A stretch of DNA of 64,000 nucleotides from Lichenihabitans sp033947565 (lineage in GTDB: Bacteria > Pseudomonadota > Alphaproteobacteria > Rhizobiales > Beijerinckiaceae). The position numbers were made by a program, and so were the translations under genes. Below the pieces are notes generated by a model. It made no database searches. It saw only the letters and a list, made by a program, of their open reading frames with translations, and was not told the origin of the DNA. Shown here one piece after another: positions 25,199 through 37,604 of this stretch (positions are counted from its first letter, which is position 1; the number at the start of each line of letters is the position of its first letter). Location: positions 35,718 through 99,717 of the forward strand of contig NZ_JARPVX010000009.1 in assembly GCF_033947565.1 (NCBI RefSeq), read 5' to 3'.

Positions 25199-26293
25199 TC
25201 ACGACGGTTCGGCGCCTGCTGCCATGCCGGGCGCCCGGATCTCCTGAGCGAGGCTCAACGACGTCCTGATCTTGCTGAGGAGGTCGTGATGGGCCATCTC
25301 ATAGCCCATCTCGATCGCACCGGCAAAGCCCAGCCCGTCGGTTCCGCCGTGGCTCTTGATGACAAGCCCGTCGAGGCCGAGGAACACCCCACCGTTGACG
25401 CGGCGCGGATCGAGCTTCTGGCGCAGGATCGCAAAGGCCTTGCGGGCCAGGACGTAGCCGAGCTTCGACATCAGGCTGCTGCCCATGGCCTCGCGCAGAT
25501 ATTGGCCGATCTGCTTTGCGGTGCCTTCGGCGGTCTTCAGGGCGATGTTGCCGGTGAATCCTTCGGTCACCACCACGTCGACGGTGCCCTGGCCGAGGTC
25601 GTCGCCCTCGACGAAGCCATGGTAGGCGAGCTGCGGCAGCGACGCTTCGCGCAACAGGCGGCCGGCGGCCTTGACCTCCTCGAGGCCTTTGATTTCTTCG
25701 GCGCCGACGTTCAGCAACCCGATGGTCGGGCGCGGCAGGTCGAGCACGATCGACGCCATGGCGGCTCCCATGATGGCCATGTCGACCAGGTGCTGGGCAT
25801 CCGCCCCGATGGTGGCGCCGACGTCGAGCACGATCGAGCGGCCACGCAGCGTCGGCCACAGGGCCGCTATCGCGGGTCGGTCGATCTGCGGCATGGTCCG
25901 CAGGCAGACCTTCGACATGGCCATCAGGGCGCCGGTGTTGCCGGCCGAAACCGCCACGTCGGCTTCGCCGCGCTTGATCGCCTCGATGGCCATCCACATG
26001 GAGGACACGCGCCGGCCGGTGCGCAGAGCCTGGCTCGGCTTGTCGTCCATCCGGATCGCGACGTCGCTATGGTGCAGCGTCATGCGGCCGGCAAGTCCCG
26101 GCCATTTGGGCAGCAGCGGCGTGATGATGGCCTCGTCGCCGAAGGCCAGGAAGGTGACGTCCGCCCGTGCCGCCGCCACCCGTGCGGCGCCATCGAGCAC
26201 CACGGCCGGCCCGTGATCGCCCCCCATGGCATCGAGCGCGATGCGCACAGGCGCCCCGGCGGCGCGCCCCGGCTGTGAGGTGATTGGTGTCAA
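25199..26293 (-). CDS. plsX: Phosphate acyltransferase
   Basis: PlsX makes acyl-phosphate from acyl-ACP, the donor for PlsY in phosphatidate synthesis. The N-terminal ALDAMGGDHGP motif, VAVSAGNTGALM and VTEGFTGNIALK are diagnostic. From TTG 26293 the product is 364 aa. No ATG precedes the conserved motif and the TTG has only a weak ribosome-binding site, so a GTG nearer VRIALDAMGG may be the true start. Confidence 0.95.
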   Translation of the reverse strand: MTPITSQPGRAAGAPVRIALDAMGGDHGPAVVLDGAARVAAARADVTFLAFGDEAIITPLLPKWPGLAGRMTLHHSDVAIRMDDKPSQALRTGRRVSSMWMAIEAIKRGEADVAVSAGNTGALMAMSKVCLRTMPQIDRPAIAALWPTLRGRSIVLDVGATIGADAQHLVDMAIMGAAMASIVLDLPRPTIGLLNVGAEEIKGLEEVKAAGRLLREASLPQLAYHGFVEGDDLGQGTVDVVVTEGFTGNIALKTAEGTAKQIGQYLREAMGSSLMSKLGYVLARKAFAILRQKLDPRRVNGGVFLGLDGLVIKSHGGTDGLGFAGAIEMGYEMAHHDLLSKIRTSLSLAQEIRAPGMAAGAEPS

Positions 26294-26513
26294 GGACGGG
26301 GTCTCCCGGTGCCGCGCGCGGGGGTGCGGGCCGGTTGGGTTTTGAGCCTCGGCAGGGCGGGACGGTTCAGCGAAGACGAAAGCACGGGCATCGGCGGTTA
26401 CGGCGTCTTAACGCTCCGTACACCCGGCAGATACCACCTCGACGCCTTCCAAAGGCCGGAGGCGGCAGGGTGTGTCGTCGATGCCGCATCCTCGAGCCGG
26501 ACGGACGTGCCGC

Positions 26514-27062
26514 TCAGCCCTCCGTCCCCTTCTTGAGCTGAGCCAGGACCGCGAAGGGAGAAGGGTCCTTGCCGGCGGCCGCGGCCTCGGGGTCTTCGAA
26601 ACCGATACCCGGCTTGCGCGGGTAGGGGTCGAGGCCGATCGCCAGGAACTCGGCCGTCACGGCACCGAGGTCGACCTTGCCGTCCACGATGGCGTCCGGC
26701 GGATCGATATCATAGGCGAGATCGAGCGAGGGATCGGGTCGATGGCGGGCGAGCCAAGCTTCGATGCCGCCCTGTGGCATGAACTGCAGCTCGACCGTTT
26801 CCTCCACCATGGCGTCGAACGGGTCGAGGCTGACCGTGCATGTCTGGATCACGGCCGCCGCGACCCGGCCCGAAACGTTGACGGAGGCGCCCGCGGGCCG
26901 CAGCGTGAAGCGACCCACCAATGACTTGAGTTCGACGAGCCCATAGGCCTTGGCCAGGGCGGCGCGCTCGGCCGCATCGGCCTCCACGGTCACGTCCTTG
27001 CCGCCCGGCGGCAGGACCGCGACGGGAACGAGGCGCGACAACAACGGGGCGGGCGGGGTCAT
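26514..27062 (-). CDS. DUF177 (YceD) family protein
   Basis: This 182-aa protein belongs to the DUF177/YceD family, usually found next to plsX (and often rpmF). The RVAAAVIQTCTVSLDPF segment, with its single conserved Cys, is the family signature, although the second Cys of the CxRCL form is absent. YceD-type proteins have been linked to rRNA/ribosome metabolism. A 220-base gap separates it from plsX; no rpmF is present in it. It overlaps the upstream chaperone gene by four bases. Confidence 0.88.
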   Translation of the reverse strand: MTPPAPLLSRLVPVAVLPPGGKDVTVEADAAERAALAKAYGLVELKSLVGRFTLRPAGASVNVSGRVAAAVIQTCTVSLDPFDAMVEETVELQFMPQGGIEAWLARHRPDPSLDLAYDIDPPDAIVDGKVDLGAVTAEFLAIGLDPYPRKPGIGFEDPEAAAAGKDPSPFAVLAQLKKGTEG

Positions 27063-27604
27063 GCTGGCCTCGCGAAGCGATCGGGAGCGGTGAAGGCCGG
27101 GCGGCCCTGCTGGAAGTCTTCGAGCGTGCCGCCCTCGAAAGCGGCCGCCAGCGTGGCCGCATAGGCCGCGAGGGGACGGCCATCCCCGGCGCCGCCCAGC
27201 ACATTGCGGTTCACGGCCTCGGCCAGCGCCTCGGGGCGATGGCCCGCCAGGGCGGCGTCATAGGCGGCGGCGCGGCCCTTGAAGGCCTCGGCCAGTCGCG
27301 TCATGCGCTTGGGAATGCCGATGTCGCTGACGCCCGACTCGCGAAGGGCGATCTCGAACCGGGCAAACATCAGGTCGACCGTCCGCTGCGCGAGGTCGCG
27401 TCCGTCGTCGCCGAGATCCCGAAGCCGCCGCAGCGCCAGCGCCGCATGCAGCACCAGGAGGTCGAAGCGCCCCTCGAAGGTGTCGGGGACACCGAAATCG
27501 GTGTAGAAGACCGGCTGGCGGATCTGCGCCACCAGCGCGTCATGCAAGGGCTCAGCGGCCGATGCGGCCCGGATCGGGCGGGAGCGTGCGAACGGAAGGC
27601 GCAT
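27059..27604 (-). CDS. Ubiquinol-cytochrome c chaperone family protein
   Basis: The 181-aa protein matches the CBP3-like ubiquinol-cytochrome c chaperone family: YTDFGVPDTFEGRFDLLVLH, the FARFEIALRESGVSDIGIPKRM stretch (only parts shown) and an all-helical fold. In mitochondria CBP3 aids cytochrome b synthesis in complex III; bacterial homologues probably act on the bc1 complex. The start at 27604 precedes MRLPFARSRP; longer frames lack support. It is the first gene of the block running to merR. Confidence 0.85.
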   Translation of the reverse strand: MRLPFARSRPIRAASAAEPLHDALVAQIRQPVFYTDFGVPDTFEGRFDLLVLHAALALRRLRDLGDDGRDLAQRTVDLMFARFEIALRESGVSDIGIPKRMTRLAEAFKGRAAAYDAALAGHRPEALAEAVNRNVLGGAGDGRPLAAYAATLAAAFEGGTLEDFQQGRPAFTAPDRFARPA

Positions 27605-27764
27605 GAAGGGTCCGCGTCGGGCGAACCGCAGGGTTGGCTCGGCGCAAGCTTGATTTTCCACCATCCTGGGGTTAGGCATCGCCCCGCCCGGATGCAAGAA
27701 AAATCGGCACCGGACCGGCAGGAGCCTGCCGAAGCGTTTGGATCCACCTGGGGTACGGTCGACG

Positions 27765-28208
27765 ATGGCAATGGGTCGGGTGGGCCGCCTTGTGGCGGTG
27801 GCGGGTCTTGCGGCAAGCCTCGGCGGCTGCCTCGCTTACGATGGCGAGGTCCAGCGCGGCTACGTGATGGATGCCTACGAGCTTGGGCAGATCAAGCCCG
27901 GCACCCCGGCCCAAACGGTGTTGACCAATCTCGGGACGCCGTCGACCACGTCGACGGTCGGTGGCGATGCCTGGTATTACATCAGCCAGAAGGTCGATCG
28001 CCCGCTCGCTTTCTCGCCGCCGCAAGTCACCGACCAGCACATCGTGGCGGTGTATTTCGACAAGACCAAGAAGGTGACGCGCGTCGCCAATTACGGCCTT
28101 GAAGACGGCAAGGTGATCGACTTCGTCAGCCGCACGACGCCGACCGGCGGCGCCGAGCAGGGCTTCCTGAAGAACCTGTTCCGCTCGCTGCTGCGCTTCA
28201 GCTCGTAA
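27765..28208 (+). CDS. bamE: Outer membrane protein assembly factor BamE (SmpA/OmlA) lipoprotein
   Basis: The 147-aa product has a signal peptide with lipobox LGGC (acylated Cys at about residue 22) and a SmpA/OmlA domain: IKPGTPAQTVLTNLGTPS and DAWYYISQ are the conserved parts. BamE stabilises the BAM complex that inserts outer-membrane proteins. The start was taken at ATG 27765; ATG 27771 is possible. It is divergent from the bc1 chaperone gene. Confidence 0.92.
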   Translation: MAMGRVGRLVAVAGLAASLGGCLAYDGEVQRGYVMDAYELGQIKPGTPAQTVLTNLGTPSTTSTVGGDAWYYISQKVDRPLAFSPPQVTDQHIVAVYFDKTKKVTRVANYGLEDGKVIDFVSRTTPTGGAEQGFLKNLFRSLLRFSS

Positions 28209-28215
28209 CGTCGGA

Positions 28216-28246
28216 TCACCCGCGTCGCTTCCGGCAACGCGGGTGA
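28216..28246. terminator. Hairpin between convergent bamE and hppA
   Basis: A perfect 10-bp stem (TCACCCGCGT 28216-28225 with 28237-28246) and 11-base loop sit between the convergent stops of bamE and hppA. It lacks a T-tract, so factor-independent termination is only moderately supported. Confidence 0.5.
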
Positions 28247-28271
28247 GGCGATCAGGCGATCGTGGCGCCGC

Positions 28272-30407
28272 TCAATGGGCCAGGATCGCCAATAACAACA
28301 GCGCCACGATGTTGGTGATCTTGATGGCCGGGTTGACGGCCGGGCCGGCGGTGTCCTTGTAGGGGTCGCCGACGGTGTCGCCCGTGACAGAGGCCTTGTG
28401 AGCCTCGGAACCCTTCAGGTGGCACACGCCGTCGCGATCGACGAAGCCATCCTCGAACGACTTCTTGGCATTGTCCCAGGCGCCGCCGCCCGAGGTCATC
28501 GAGATGGCCACGAACAGACCGTTGACGATGACGCCGAGAAGCGAGGCGCCGAGCGCCGCAAAACCGCTCGCTTTCGAGCCCGACAAGAACAGCACGCCGA
28601 AATACACCACGAAGGGCGCCAGAACCGGCAGCAGCGAGGGCACGATCATCTCGCGGATGGCGGCCCTGGTCAGCATGTCGACGGCGCGGCTGTAGTCCGG
28701 CCGCTCGGTTCCGGACATGATGCCGGGCTTTTCCTTGAACTGCCGCCGCACCTCGATCACCACGGCGCCCGCGGCCCGACCCACCGCCGTCATGGCGATG
28801 CCGCTGAACAGGTAGGGGATCAGTCCGCCGAAGATGAGGCCCGCCACCACATAAGGGTTCGACAGGTCGAAGGTGACCGGGCCGACGTCGCGGAAATACG
28901 GCAGGGCCTCGGCATGGCTGGTGAAGTAGCCGAGGTCGTTCGAATAGGCCGCGAACAGCACCAGGGCGCCGAGCCCGGCCGAGCCGATCGCATAGCCCTT
29001 GGTGACGGCCTTGGTGGTGTTGCCGACGGCGTCGAGCGCGTCGGTGGCATGGCGGACCTCCTTGGGCAGCCCCGACATTTCGGCGATGCCGCCGGCATTG
29101 TCGGTGACCGGCCCGAAGGCGTCGAGCGCCACGATCATCCCGGCGAGGCCCAGCATGGTGGTGACCGCGATCGCGGTGCCGAACAGCCCCGCCAGTTGGT
29201 AAGTGCCGATGATGCCGCCGACGATGACGAGCGCCGGTAGCGCAGTCGATTCCAGCGACACCGCGAGGCCCTGGATCACATTGGTGCCGTGGCCCGCCAC
29301 GGACGCCTGGGCGATCGACACCACCGGCCGCTTGCCGGTGCCGGTGTAATATTCGGTGATGACCACGATGAGGCCGGTGACCACGAGGCCCGCGATACCG
29401 CACCAGAACAGAGCGAGGCCTGTGATGGTGCGGCCGCCGACGACGCCGATGCTGCCCCAGCCGACCATGAAATGGGTCGCGATCGCGAGGCCGAGCACCG
29501 ACAGGCCGCCGGTTGCGATCAGCCCCTTGTAGAGCGCCCCCATGATCGAGCCGTTCGGCCCGAGACGCACGAAATAGGTGCCGACGATCGAGGTGACGAT
29601 GCAGGTGGCGCAGATGGCCAGCGGGTAGAGCAGCACCGAGCCCAGAACTGCCGAGCCGGCGAAGAAGATCGAGGCCAGCACCATGGTGGCCACGACCGTG
29701 ACCGCATAGGTTTCGAACAGGTCGGCCGCCATGCCGGCGCAATCGCCGACATTGTCGCCCACATTGTCCGCGATGGTGGCGGGGTTGCGCGGGTCGTCTT
29801 CCGGGATGCCGGCCTCGACCTTGCCGACGAGGTCGGCACCGACATCGGCACCCTTGGTGAAGATGCCGCCGCCGAGGCGGGCAAAGATGGAGATCAGCGA
29901 GGCGCCGAAGCCGAGCGCCACGAGGGCGTCGATCACCGCGCGGCTATCGCCCGGCAGCCCCATGGGGCCGGTCAGGACCGCATAGGTGCCGGCGACGCCG
30001 AGCAGCGCCAGACCGGCCACCAGCATGCCCGTGACGGCGCCTGCCTTGAAGGCGATGTCGAGCCCGCCCGCGAGCGACCGCGTGGCCGCCTGGGCGGTGC
30101 GGACGTTCGCTCGCACCGACACGTTCATGCCGATGAAGCCGGCCGCGCCCGACAGCACGGCCCCGATCGCAAATCCCGCCGCCACAGGCCACGACAGCAA
30201 CAGGCCCAGGATGACGAAGATCGCGACTCCGACGACGGCGATCGTCAGATATTGCCGGCGCAGATAGGCCTGGGCGCCTTCCGCAATGGCGGCGGCGATC
30301 TCCTGCATGCGCGGCGTGCCGGCGTCCGCGGCCAGCACCTGCCGGACCGTGACGCCGCCATAGGCCAAGGCCAACAGGCCGGCCAGGATGATGAAGGATA
30401 AGGACAC
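28272..30407 (-). CDS. hppA: K+-independent proton-pumping pyrophosphatase
   Basis: The 711-aa, about 16-helix membrane enzyme couples PPi hydrolysis to H+ export across the inner membrane. The signature GADVGADLVGKVEAGIPEDD and DNVGDNVGDCAGMAADLFE is complete. Around residue 466 the sequence is GNTTKAVTKG; Lys in place of the Ala of GNTTAA marks the K+-independent subclass. It has a 287-base divergent upstream region shared with a small secreted-peptide gene. Confidence 0.97.
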   Translation of the reverse strand: MSLSFIILAGLLALAYGGVTVRQVLAADAGTPRMQEIAAAIAEGAQAYLRRQYLTIAVVGVAIFVILGLLLSWPVAAGFAIGAVLSGAAGFIGMNVSVRANVRTAQAATRSLAGGLDIAFKAGAVTGMLVAGLALLGVAGTYAVLTGPMGLPGDSRAVIDALVALGFGASLISIFARLGGGIFTKGADVGADLVGKVEAGIPEDDPRNPATIADNVGDNVGDCAGMAADLFETYAVTVVATMVLASIFFAGSAVLGSVLLYPLAICATCIVTSIVGTYFVRLGPNGSIMGALYKGLIATGGLSVLGLAIATHFMVGWGSIGVVGGRTITGLALFWCGIAGLVVTGLIVVITEYYTGTGKRPVVSIAQASVAGHGTNVIQGLAVSLESTALPALVIVGGIIGTYQLAGLFGTAIAVTTMLGLAGMIVALDAFGPVTDNAGGIAEMSGLPKEVRHATDALDAVGNTTKAVTKGYAIGSAGLGALVLFAAYSNDLGYFTSHAEALPYFRDVGPVTFDLSNPYVVAGLIFGGLIPYLFSGIAMTAVGRAAGAVVIEVRRQFKEKPGIMSGTERPDYSRAVDMLTRAAIREMIVPSLLPVLAPFVVYFGVLFLSGSKASGFAALGASLLGVIVNGLFVAISMTSGGGAWDNAKKSFEDGFVDRDGVCHLKGSEAHKASVTGDTVGDPYKDTAGPAVNPAIKITNIVALLLLAILAH

Positions 30408-30694
30408 GCTTTCGTCTCGCCTGGTTGGAGGTTTCCTCGCGCGAGACCGTGTTCCTTCGTTCGGGTTTTGTGATCCCGCAACCCGAGGGTGGCAGAAAGG
30501 CTTTGGGTGCGCAACGCATGTTCCTGCTGGCGGAACGCGGTGTTCCGCAGGCGTCAGGGAGGCGGTGCGGCGCCCTGGATCCGGGCTTGGTGGCCGCCCG
30601 GCTGGGCGGTCGATGAACCGCGATGAACGGCGCCGTTCAAGGGGCGTTCAGTTCAAAGCGCCCATCGTCTTCCCATCGAAGTAGGAGGTGTTGC

Positions 30695-30934
30695 ATGCAA
30701 AAGCTTCTTCTGGCCGGTCTCGCGGTTTCGGCGCTGACGCTCGCGGCCGCGGCGCCGGCTCAGGCCCAGGGCGGCTGCGGGCCGTTCGGCCACCGTGGTT
30801 ATTACGGCGCCTGCCGACCCAACGGTGCCGGCTATGGATGGCATCGCCCGCAGGGCTATGGCTACGGTTGGCATCGCGCCTGGCATCATGGCTATGGCTG
30901 GCACAGCCCCTATGGGTATCACCGCTGGGGCTGA
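30695..30934 (+). CDS. Small secreted GCG_CRPN-type Gly/Tyr/Trp/His-rich peptide
   Basis: The 79-aa product starts four bases after AGGAGGTG (30683-30690), an almost perfect Shine-Dalgarno. Residues 1-25 are a signal peptide ending AQA. The mature part begins GGCGPFGHRGYYGACRPN, the GCG-x-CRPN prefix known from small rhizobiales proteins, then carries repeats of GYGWHR/GYGWHS rich in His, Trp and Tyr. Function is unknown; His-rich repeats could bind metal. Its own hairpin terminator follows. Confidence 0.82.
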   Translation: MQKLLLAGLAVSALTLAAAAPAQAQGGCGPFGHRGYYGACRPNGAGYGWHRPQGYGYGWHRAWHHGYGWHSPYGYHRWG

Positions 30935-30964
30935 GCCTCGCGGCGGACTTGGAAATCTGACCCA

Positions 30965-30987
30965 CGGGTCGGCTGGAAGCCGGCCCG
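30965..30987 (+). terminator. Hairpin after the GCG_CRPN gene
   Basis: A 9-bp stem with one G-U pair (30965-30973 and 30979-30987) and a 5-base loop lies 30 bases after the stop. No long T-tract follows. Confidence 0.45.
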
Positions 30988-31080
30988 TCGGGACGATTAC
31001 TCAGTGGGGGCCCCTGTCACAGACCGGTCGCGCGCCCTCTTTATGGCTGCGTCAACCCCGGCCTTGATGAGGACCCCCGC

Positions 31081-32523
31081 ATGCGTATGACGACGGCAAC
31101 GAGCTTGGCCGCTCTCCTGATCGCCGCGCCGCTCGCGGCCAACGCCCAGATGACGCCGGCCGAGCCGCCACCGGCCCCACCCGTCACGGGCTCGCAGACG
31201 CCCTTCATCGCGGCCACCCCGCACACCGCGCAAGGCTACAGCCTGCCGGTCCTGAAGGGGCTCGCGTCGGTGTCGGTGCTGCTCAACAGCTACGACGGCA
31301 AGGCGGCCCTCGGGGCCAATTACATCGTCACCGGCGGCATCCAGACCGGCACCGTCCGGCAGGCGACGCTTCTGCCTTTTGCGGAGCAGCAGGGGCAGGC
31401 CCTAAGGGACGCCTTCATCACCGATGGCAACCTGGCGCAGTTGGCCGACGGGCTCGGCACCACGCTCGGCTCAGCCTATGTGGCGCGGGCGCATTACCGC
31501 GACCGCTCCAGCTTTACGAACCTGTCGCCGGCGGTGGCCGATCTGATTGCCTATGCGAATGCGGTCACGGGCACGGATTCCAACGCCGGCAAGTATTTCT
31601 TCGCCAACGGCACCACGGACGGCAAGAAGGCCGTCACCGACGAGGCGCTGCAGATCCTCAAAGACAACACCGGCACCACGGACGTGTTCGGCAAGGCCTA
31701 TAACAAGATCGCCGGAACGCCCGGTGCGGATGCCTTCGGCGATTCCCGGCCGTTCCAGACCGAGCCGTCCGTGGCGTCCATCGTCAGCCGCGATTATTTC
31801 GGCGTGCCGGCCGACAACACCGTCTATAATAAAGGGCCCATCTCGGACCTGCAGAACAGCCCATCCTACCCGAGCGGCCACACCACCTATGGGTATATGG
31901 GCTCGCTGGTGCTGGCGATGCTGGTGCCGGAGCGGTACGCGGCGATGATCGCCCGCGGCGCCGAATACGGCAACGACCGCATCCTGATGGGCGCCCATTA
32001 CGCCATGGACGTGCTCGGCGGCCGCACCCTCGCGACCTACGATCTTGCACACCTCCTGGCCAACGACCCGGCCTATCTCGGCCGCAGCTACAAGAACGCC
32101 CCCGCCGTGGCGGATTTCCAGGCCGCCGTCAGGGCCGCGCGGGCCGATGTCACGAAGGCGCTCGAGGCCGCATGCGGCAAGACGATGGCGGATTGCGCCC
32201 GCGAGGACACTGGCCGCTTCAGTGACCCCGCCGCCACCGAAGCATTTTACGCCGCCACCCAGACCTATGGCCTGCCGGTGGTGTACCCGAAGGCCGCCGC
32301 AACGCGGCCGGACGTCGCCAAGCTGGCGCCGGAGGCCGGGTATTTGCTGACCACGGCCTTTCCGAACCTGACGCCCGACCAGGCCGACGCGATCCTGACC
32401 GACACGCTCGGCCCGGGCGGCGGATTTCTGGATGACGGCTCGGCCTTTGGGCTTTATTCGCGGCTGAACCTTTATGCGGCAGGCGCCAAGGCGGCCGCGA
32501 CTGTGACGGCGGCCGGCAAGTAG
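31081..32523 (+). CDS. Secreted PAP2-family phosphatase
   Basis: This 480-aa protein has a signal peptide (residues 1-23, cleavage after NAQ) and a vanadium-haloperoxidase/PAP2 core: SYPSGHTTYGY (motif 2) and DRILMGAHYAMDVLGGR (motif 3 with catalytic His and Asp). It resembles class A acid phosphatases but is twice as long, with extra segments before and after the core. Substrate is unknown; a periplasmic acid phosphatase is the best guess. Confidence 0.88.
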   Translation: MRMTTATSLAALLIAAPLAANAQMTPAEPPPAPPVTGSQTPFIAATPHTAQGYSLPVLKGLASVSVLLNSYDGKAALGANYIVTGGIQTGTVRQATLLPFAEQQGQALRDAFITDGNLAQLADGLGTTLGSAYVARAHYRDRSSFTNLSPAVADLIAYANAVTGTDSNAGKYFFANGTTDGKKAVTDEALQILKDNTGTTDVFGKAYNKIAGTPGADAFGDSRPFQTEPSVASIVSRDYFGVPADNTVYNKGPISDLQNSPSYPSGHTTYGYMGSLVLAMLVPERYAAMIARGAEYGNDRILMGAHYAMDVLGGRTLATYDLAHLLANDPAYLGRSYKNAPAVADFQAAVRAARADVTKALEAACGKTMADCAREDTGRFSDPAATEAFYAATQTYGLPVVYPKAAATRPDVAKLAPEAGYLLTTAFPNLTPDQADAILTDTLGPGGGFLDDGSAFGLYSRLNLYAAGAKAAATVTAAGK

Positions 32524-32530
32524 GCAGCCC

Positions 32531-33519
32531 TCAAAAGTGCTGGAACGACCCGCGCACGAACCGCGCCGGTTGTCCGGCGGCATCGAGCAACGCGATGCCA
32601 TCGACAAGATCGCCCACCGTGCCGATTGCCGTCACGGCGACGCCGGCCTGCGCGGCATCGGCCTCGAAGGCCGCCGTCGCGTCGGGCGGAACTCCGACCA
32701 GCAGCTCGTAATCGTCGCCTCCGGTCAGGGCCTCCGCCCAGGCGCGCGGATCGCAGGCGACGGCATTCCTGGCGGCGTCCGATAACGGCACCGCGCCGAG
32801 ACGGATAACGCCGCCGGCGCCGGAAGCCGCCAACATCTTGCGCAGATCACCGACGAGCCCGTCCGACACATCCATTCCGGCGCTCGCATGCGCCCGTAGG
32901 GCAGGCCGGAGCGCGAGGCGAGGGCGGGGATACAGGTAGCGGTCGCTGAGCACCGCCTGCGCCTCGACACTCAGGCCGGCGTTCAACGCGGCCGACAGGC
33001 CCGGCATGGTTTCGGTGCGCAGCGCCAGGCCGAGCGCGGCATCGCCGATCGTGCCCGACACATACAGGACGTCGCCCGGCCGCAGCCCGGTGCGGGGCAG
33101 CATGCGACCGCGCGGCACCGTGCCGAAGACCGTCACCGACAGGGTGAGCGGACCGGGCGTCCGCACCGTGTCGCCGCCCAGCAGCGGGCAGCCATGCCGG
33201 GCCGCCGCAACGCCGAGCCCCCGCGCGAAAACCTCGAGCCAGGCCTCGGTCGAGCCCGCCGGCAGCGCCAGGGCCAGCAGGAAGCCGGCCGGCGCCGCCG
33301 CCTTGGCGGCGAGATCGGACAGGTTGACCCCCAACACCTTGGCGGCGATGGCCTCGGGCGGGTCGTCGGGGAAGAAGTGAACGCCCGCCACCAGGGCGTC
33401 GACCGTGGTGACGACGTCCTCGTCCGGGCCCGGACTGAGGACGGCCGCATCATCCTTCAGTCCCAAGCCGCCCGGTCCGGCGAGCGGCGCGAACAAGGTG
33501 GCGATGAGTTCGTCCTCGG

Positions 33520-33523
<4 letters not shown>
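32531..33523 (-). CDS. thiL: Thiamine-monophosphate kinase
   Basis: The 330-aa AIR synthase-like kinase makes thiamine diphosphate, the active cofactor. N-terminal LKDDAAVL, DALVAGVHF and the glycine-rich GGDDYELL near the C-terminus are diagnostic. The start ATG overlaps the dnaE stop by four bases (33520-33523), so it is coupled to dnaE. No TPP riboswitch is seen, as expected for an internal gene. Confidence 0.95.
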
Positions 33524-36978
<3,455 letters not shown>

Positions 36979-37051
36979 GGCCGCACGATACGCCCTTCGT
37001 CGGGCTTCGGTGAGGTCTTGGTGCCGCGGGACGCGACGCCGTCCCCATGTT

Positions 37052-37156
37052 TCACAGGCCCGGCCAGCCGTGCGCCACGCAGGCGATGGCGCACAGAAGC
37101 GCGCCCAGCATGGCCAGTTCCAGGGTGTCCTCGACGAGGCTTAGCAGCAAGCGCAT
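37052..37156 (-). CDS. 34-residue putative membrane peptide
   Basis: This very short ORF starts at ATG 37156, with GGGAG six bases upstream, and stops at 37052-37054. The peptide is one hydrophobic helix (ELAMLGALLCAIACVAHGW) after an MRLLLSLVEDTL head. Good ribosome-binding site, single-helix composition and position between dnaE and a repeat element make it plausible, but conservation cannot be judged here. Confidence 0.45.
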   Translation of the reverse strand: MRLLLSLVEDTLELAMLGALLCAIACVAHGWPGL

Positions 37157-37604
37157 GGGTGAACTCCCGCAGATCAACGTTCTGCGTTTGTTCTAGCAGG
37201 ATCCCGATTGTCCCCGCAATTCTTGTTTTGTTCTCGGCTGGGCTGTGGATGGTTCGGGTGCGCCAGGGTTAATGTTCGGTGAACATGGTGTGGACCGAGC
37301 TCTGTGCCCTTGGGCGTTGCGGCTGGTCGCGGCAAGCCTCGCATCGCCGAAGCAGAATGACGATGACGCGGGTCCTCTCCCGTCATTGCGAGCGCAGCGA
37401 AGCAATCCAGCCCTACGCTGAGGTCCCTGGATTGCTTCGCTGCGCTCGCAATGACGGTTGCGCGTGGTGTGGAGAGGTTCACGGACGTCCGCCCCGAGGC
37501 CGTGGTTGGGCGGCGATTGCATGTTGCCGCCAAGGCTGCGAAGGAACGGCCGGCTCCGCCGGCGGGGCGCAACCGCTTGGCGGATGGCACAGGACTGGGA
37601 TGGA
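37157..37604. other. Repeat-bearing intergenic region upstream of the GT21 gene
   Basis: About 450 bases without a gene contain the perfect palindromic repeat at 37381-37456 and, just upstream (about 37339-37366), a GCCTCGC...CGAAGCAGAATGACG segment that resembles one arm of another common repeat. The remainder has no coding signal and should hold the promoter of the glycosyltransferase gene. Confidence 0.6.
37381..37456. repeat. REP-like perfect 30-bp inverted repeat
   Basis: Two identical 30-base arms (37381-37410 and 37427-37456) face each other across a 16-base loop. The arm core CATTGCGAGCGCAGCGAAGC is a familiar REP-type sequence found dispersed in intergenic regions of several GC-rich bacteria. 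Such elements form strong hairpins in RNA and single-stranded DNA and may stabilise or terminate transcripts. No transposase of the RAYT type is in the window. Confidence 0.9.

Noticed and set aside
24002..26278. 758-codon plus-strand frame opposite fabH and plsX
   Set aside because: The minus-strand genes contain intact catalytic motifs; the plus frame has none.
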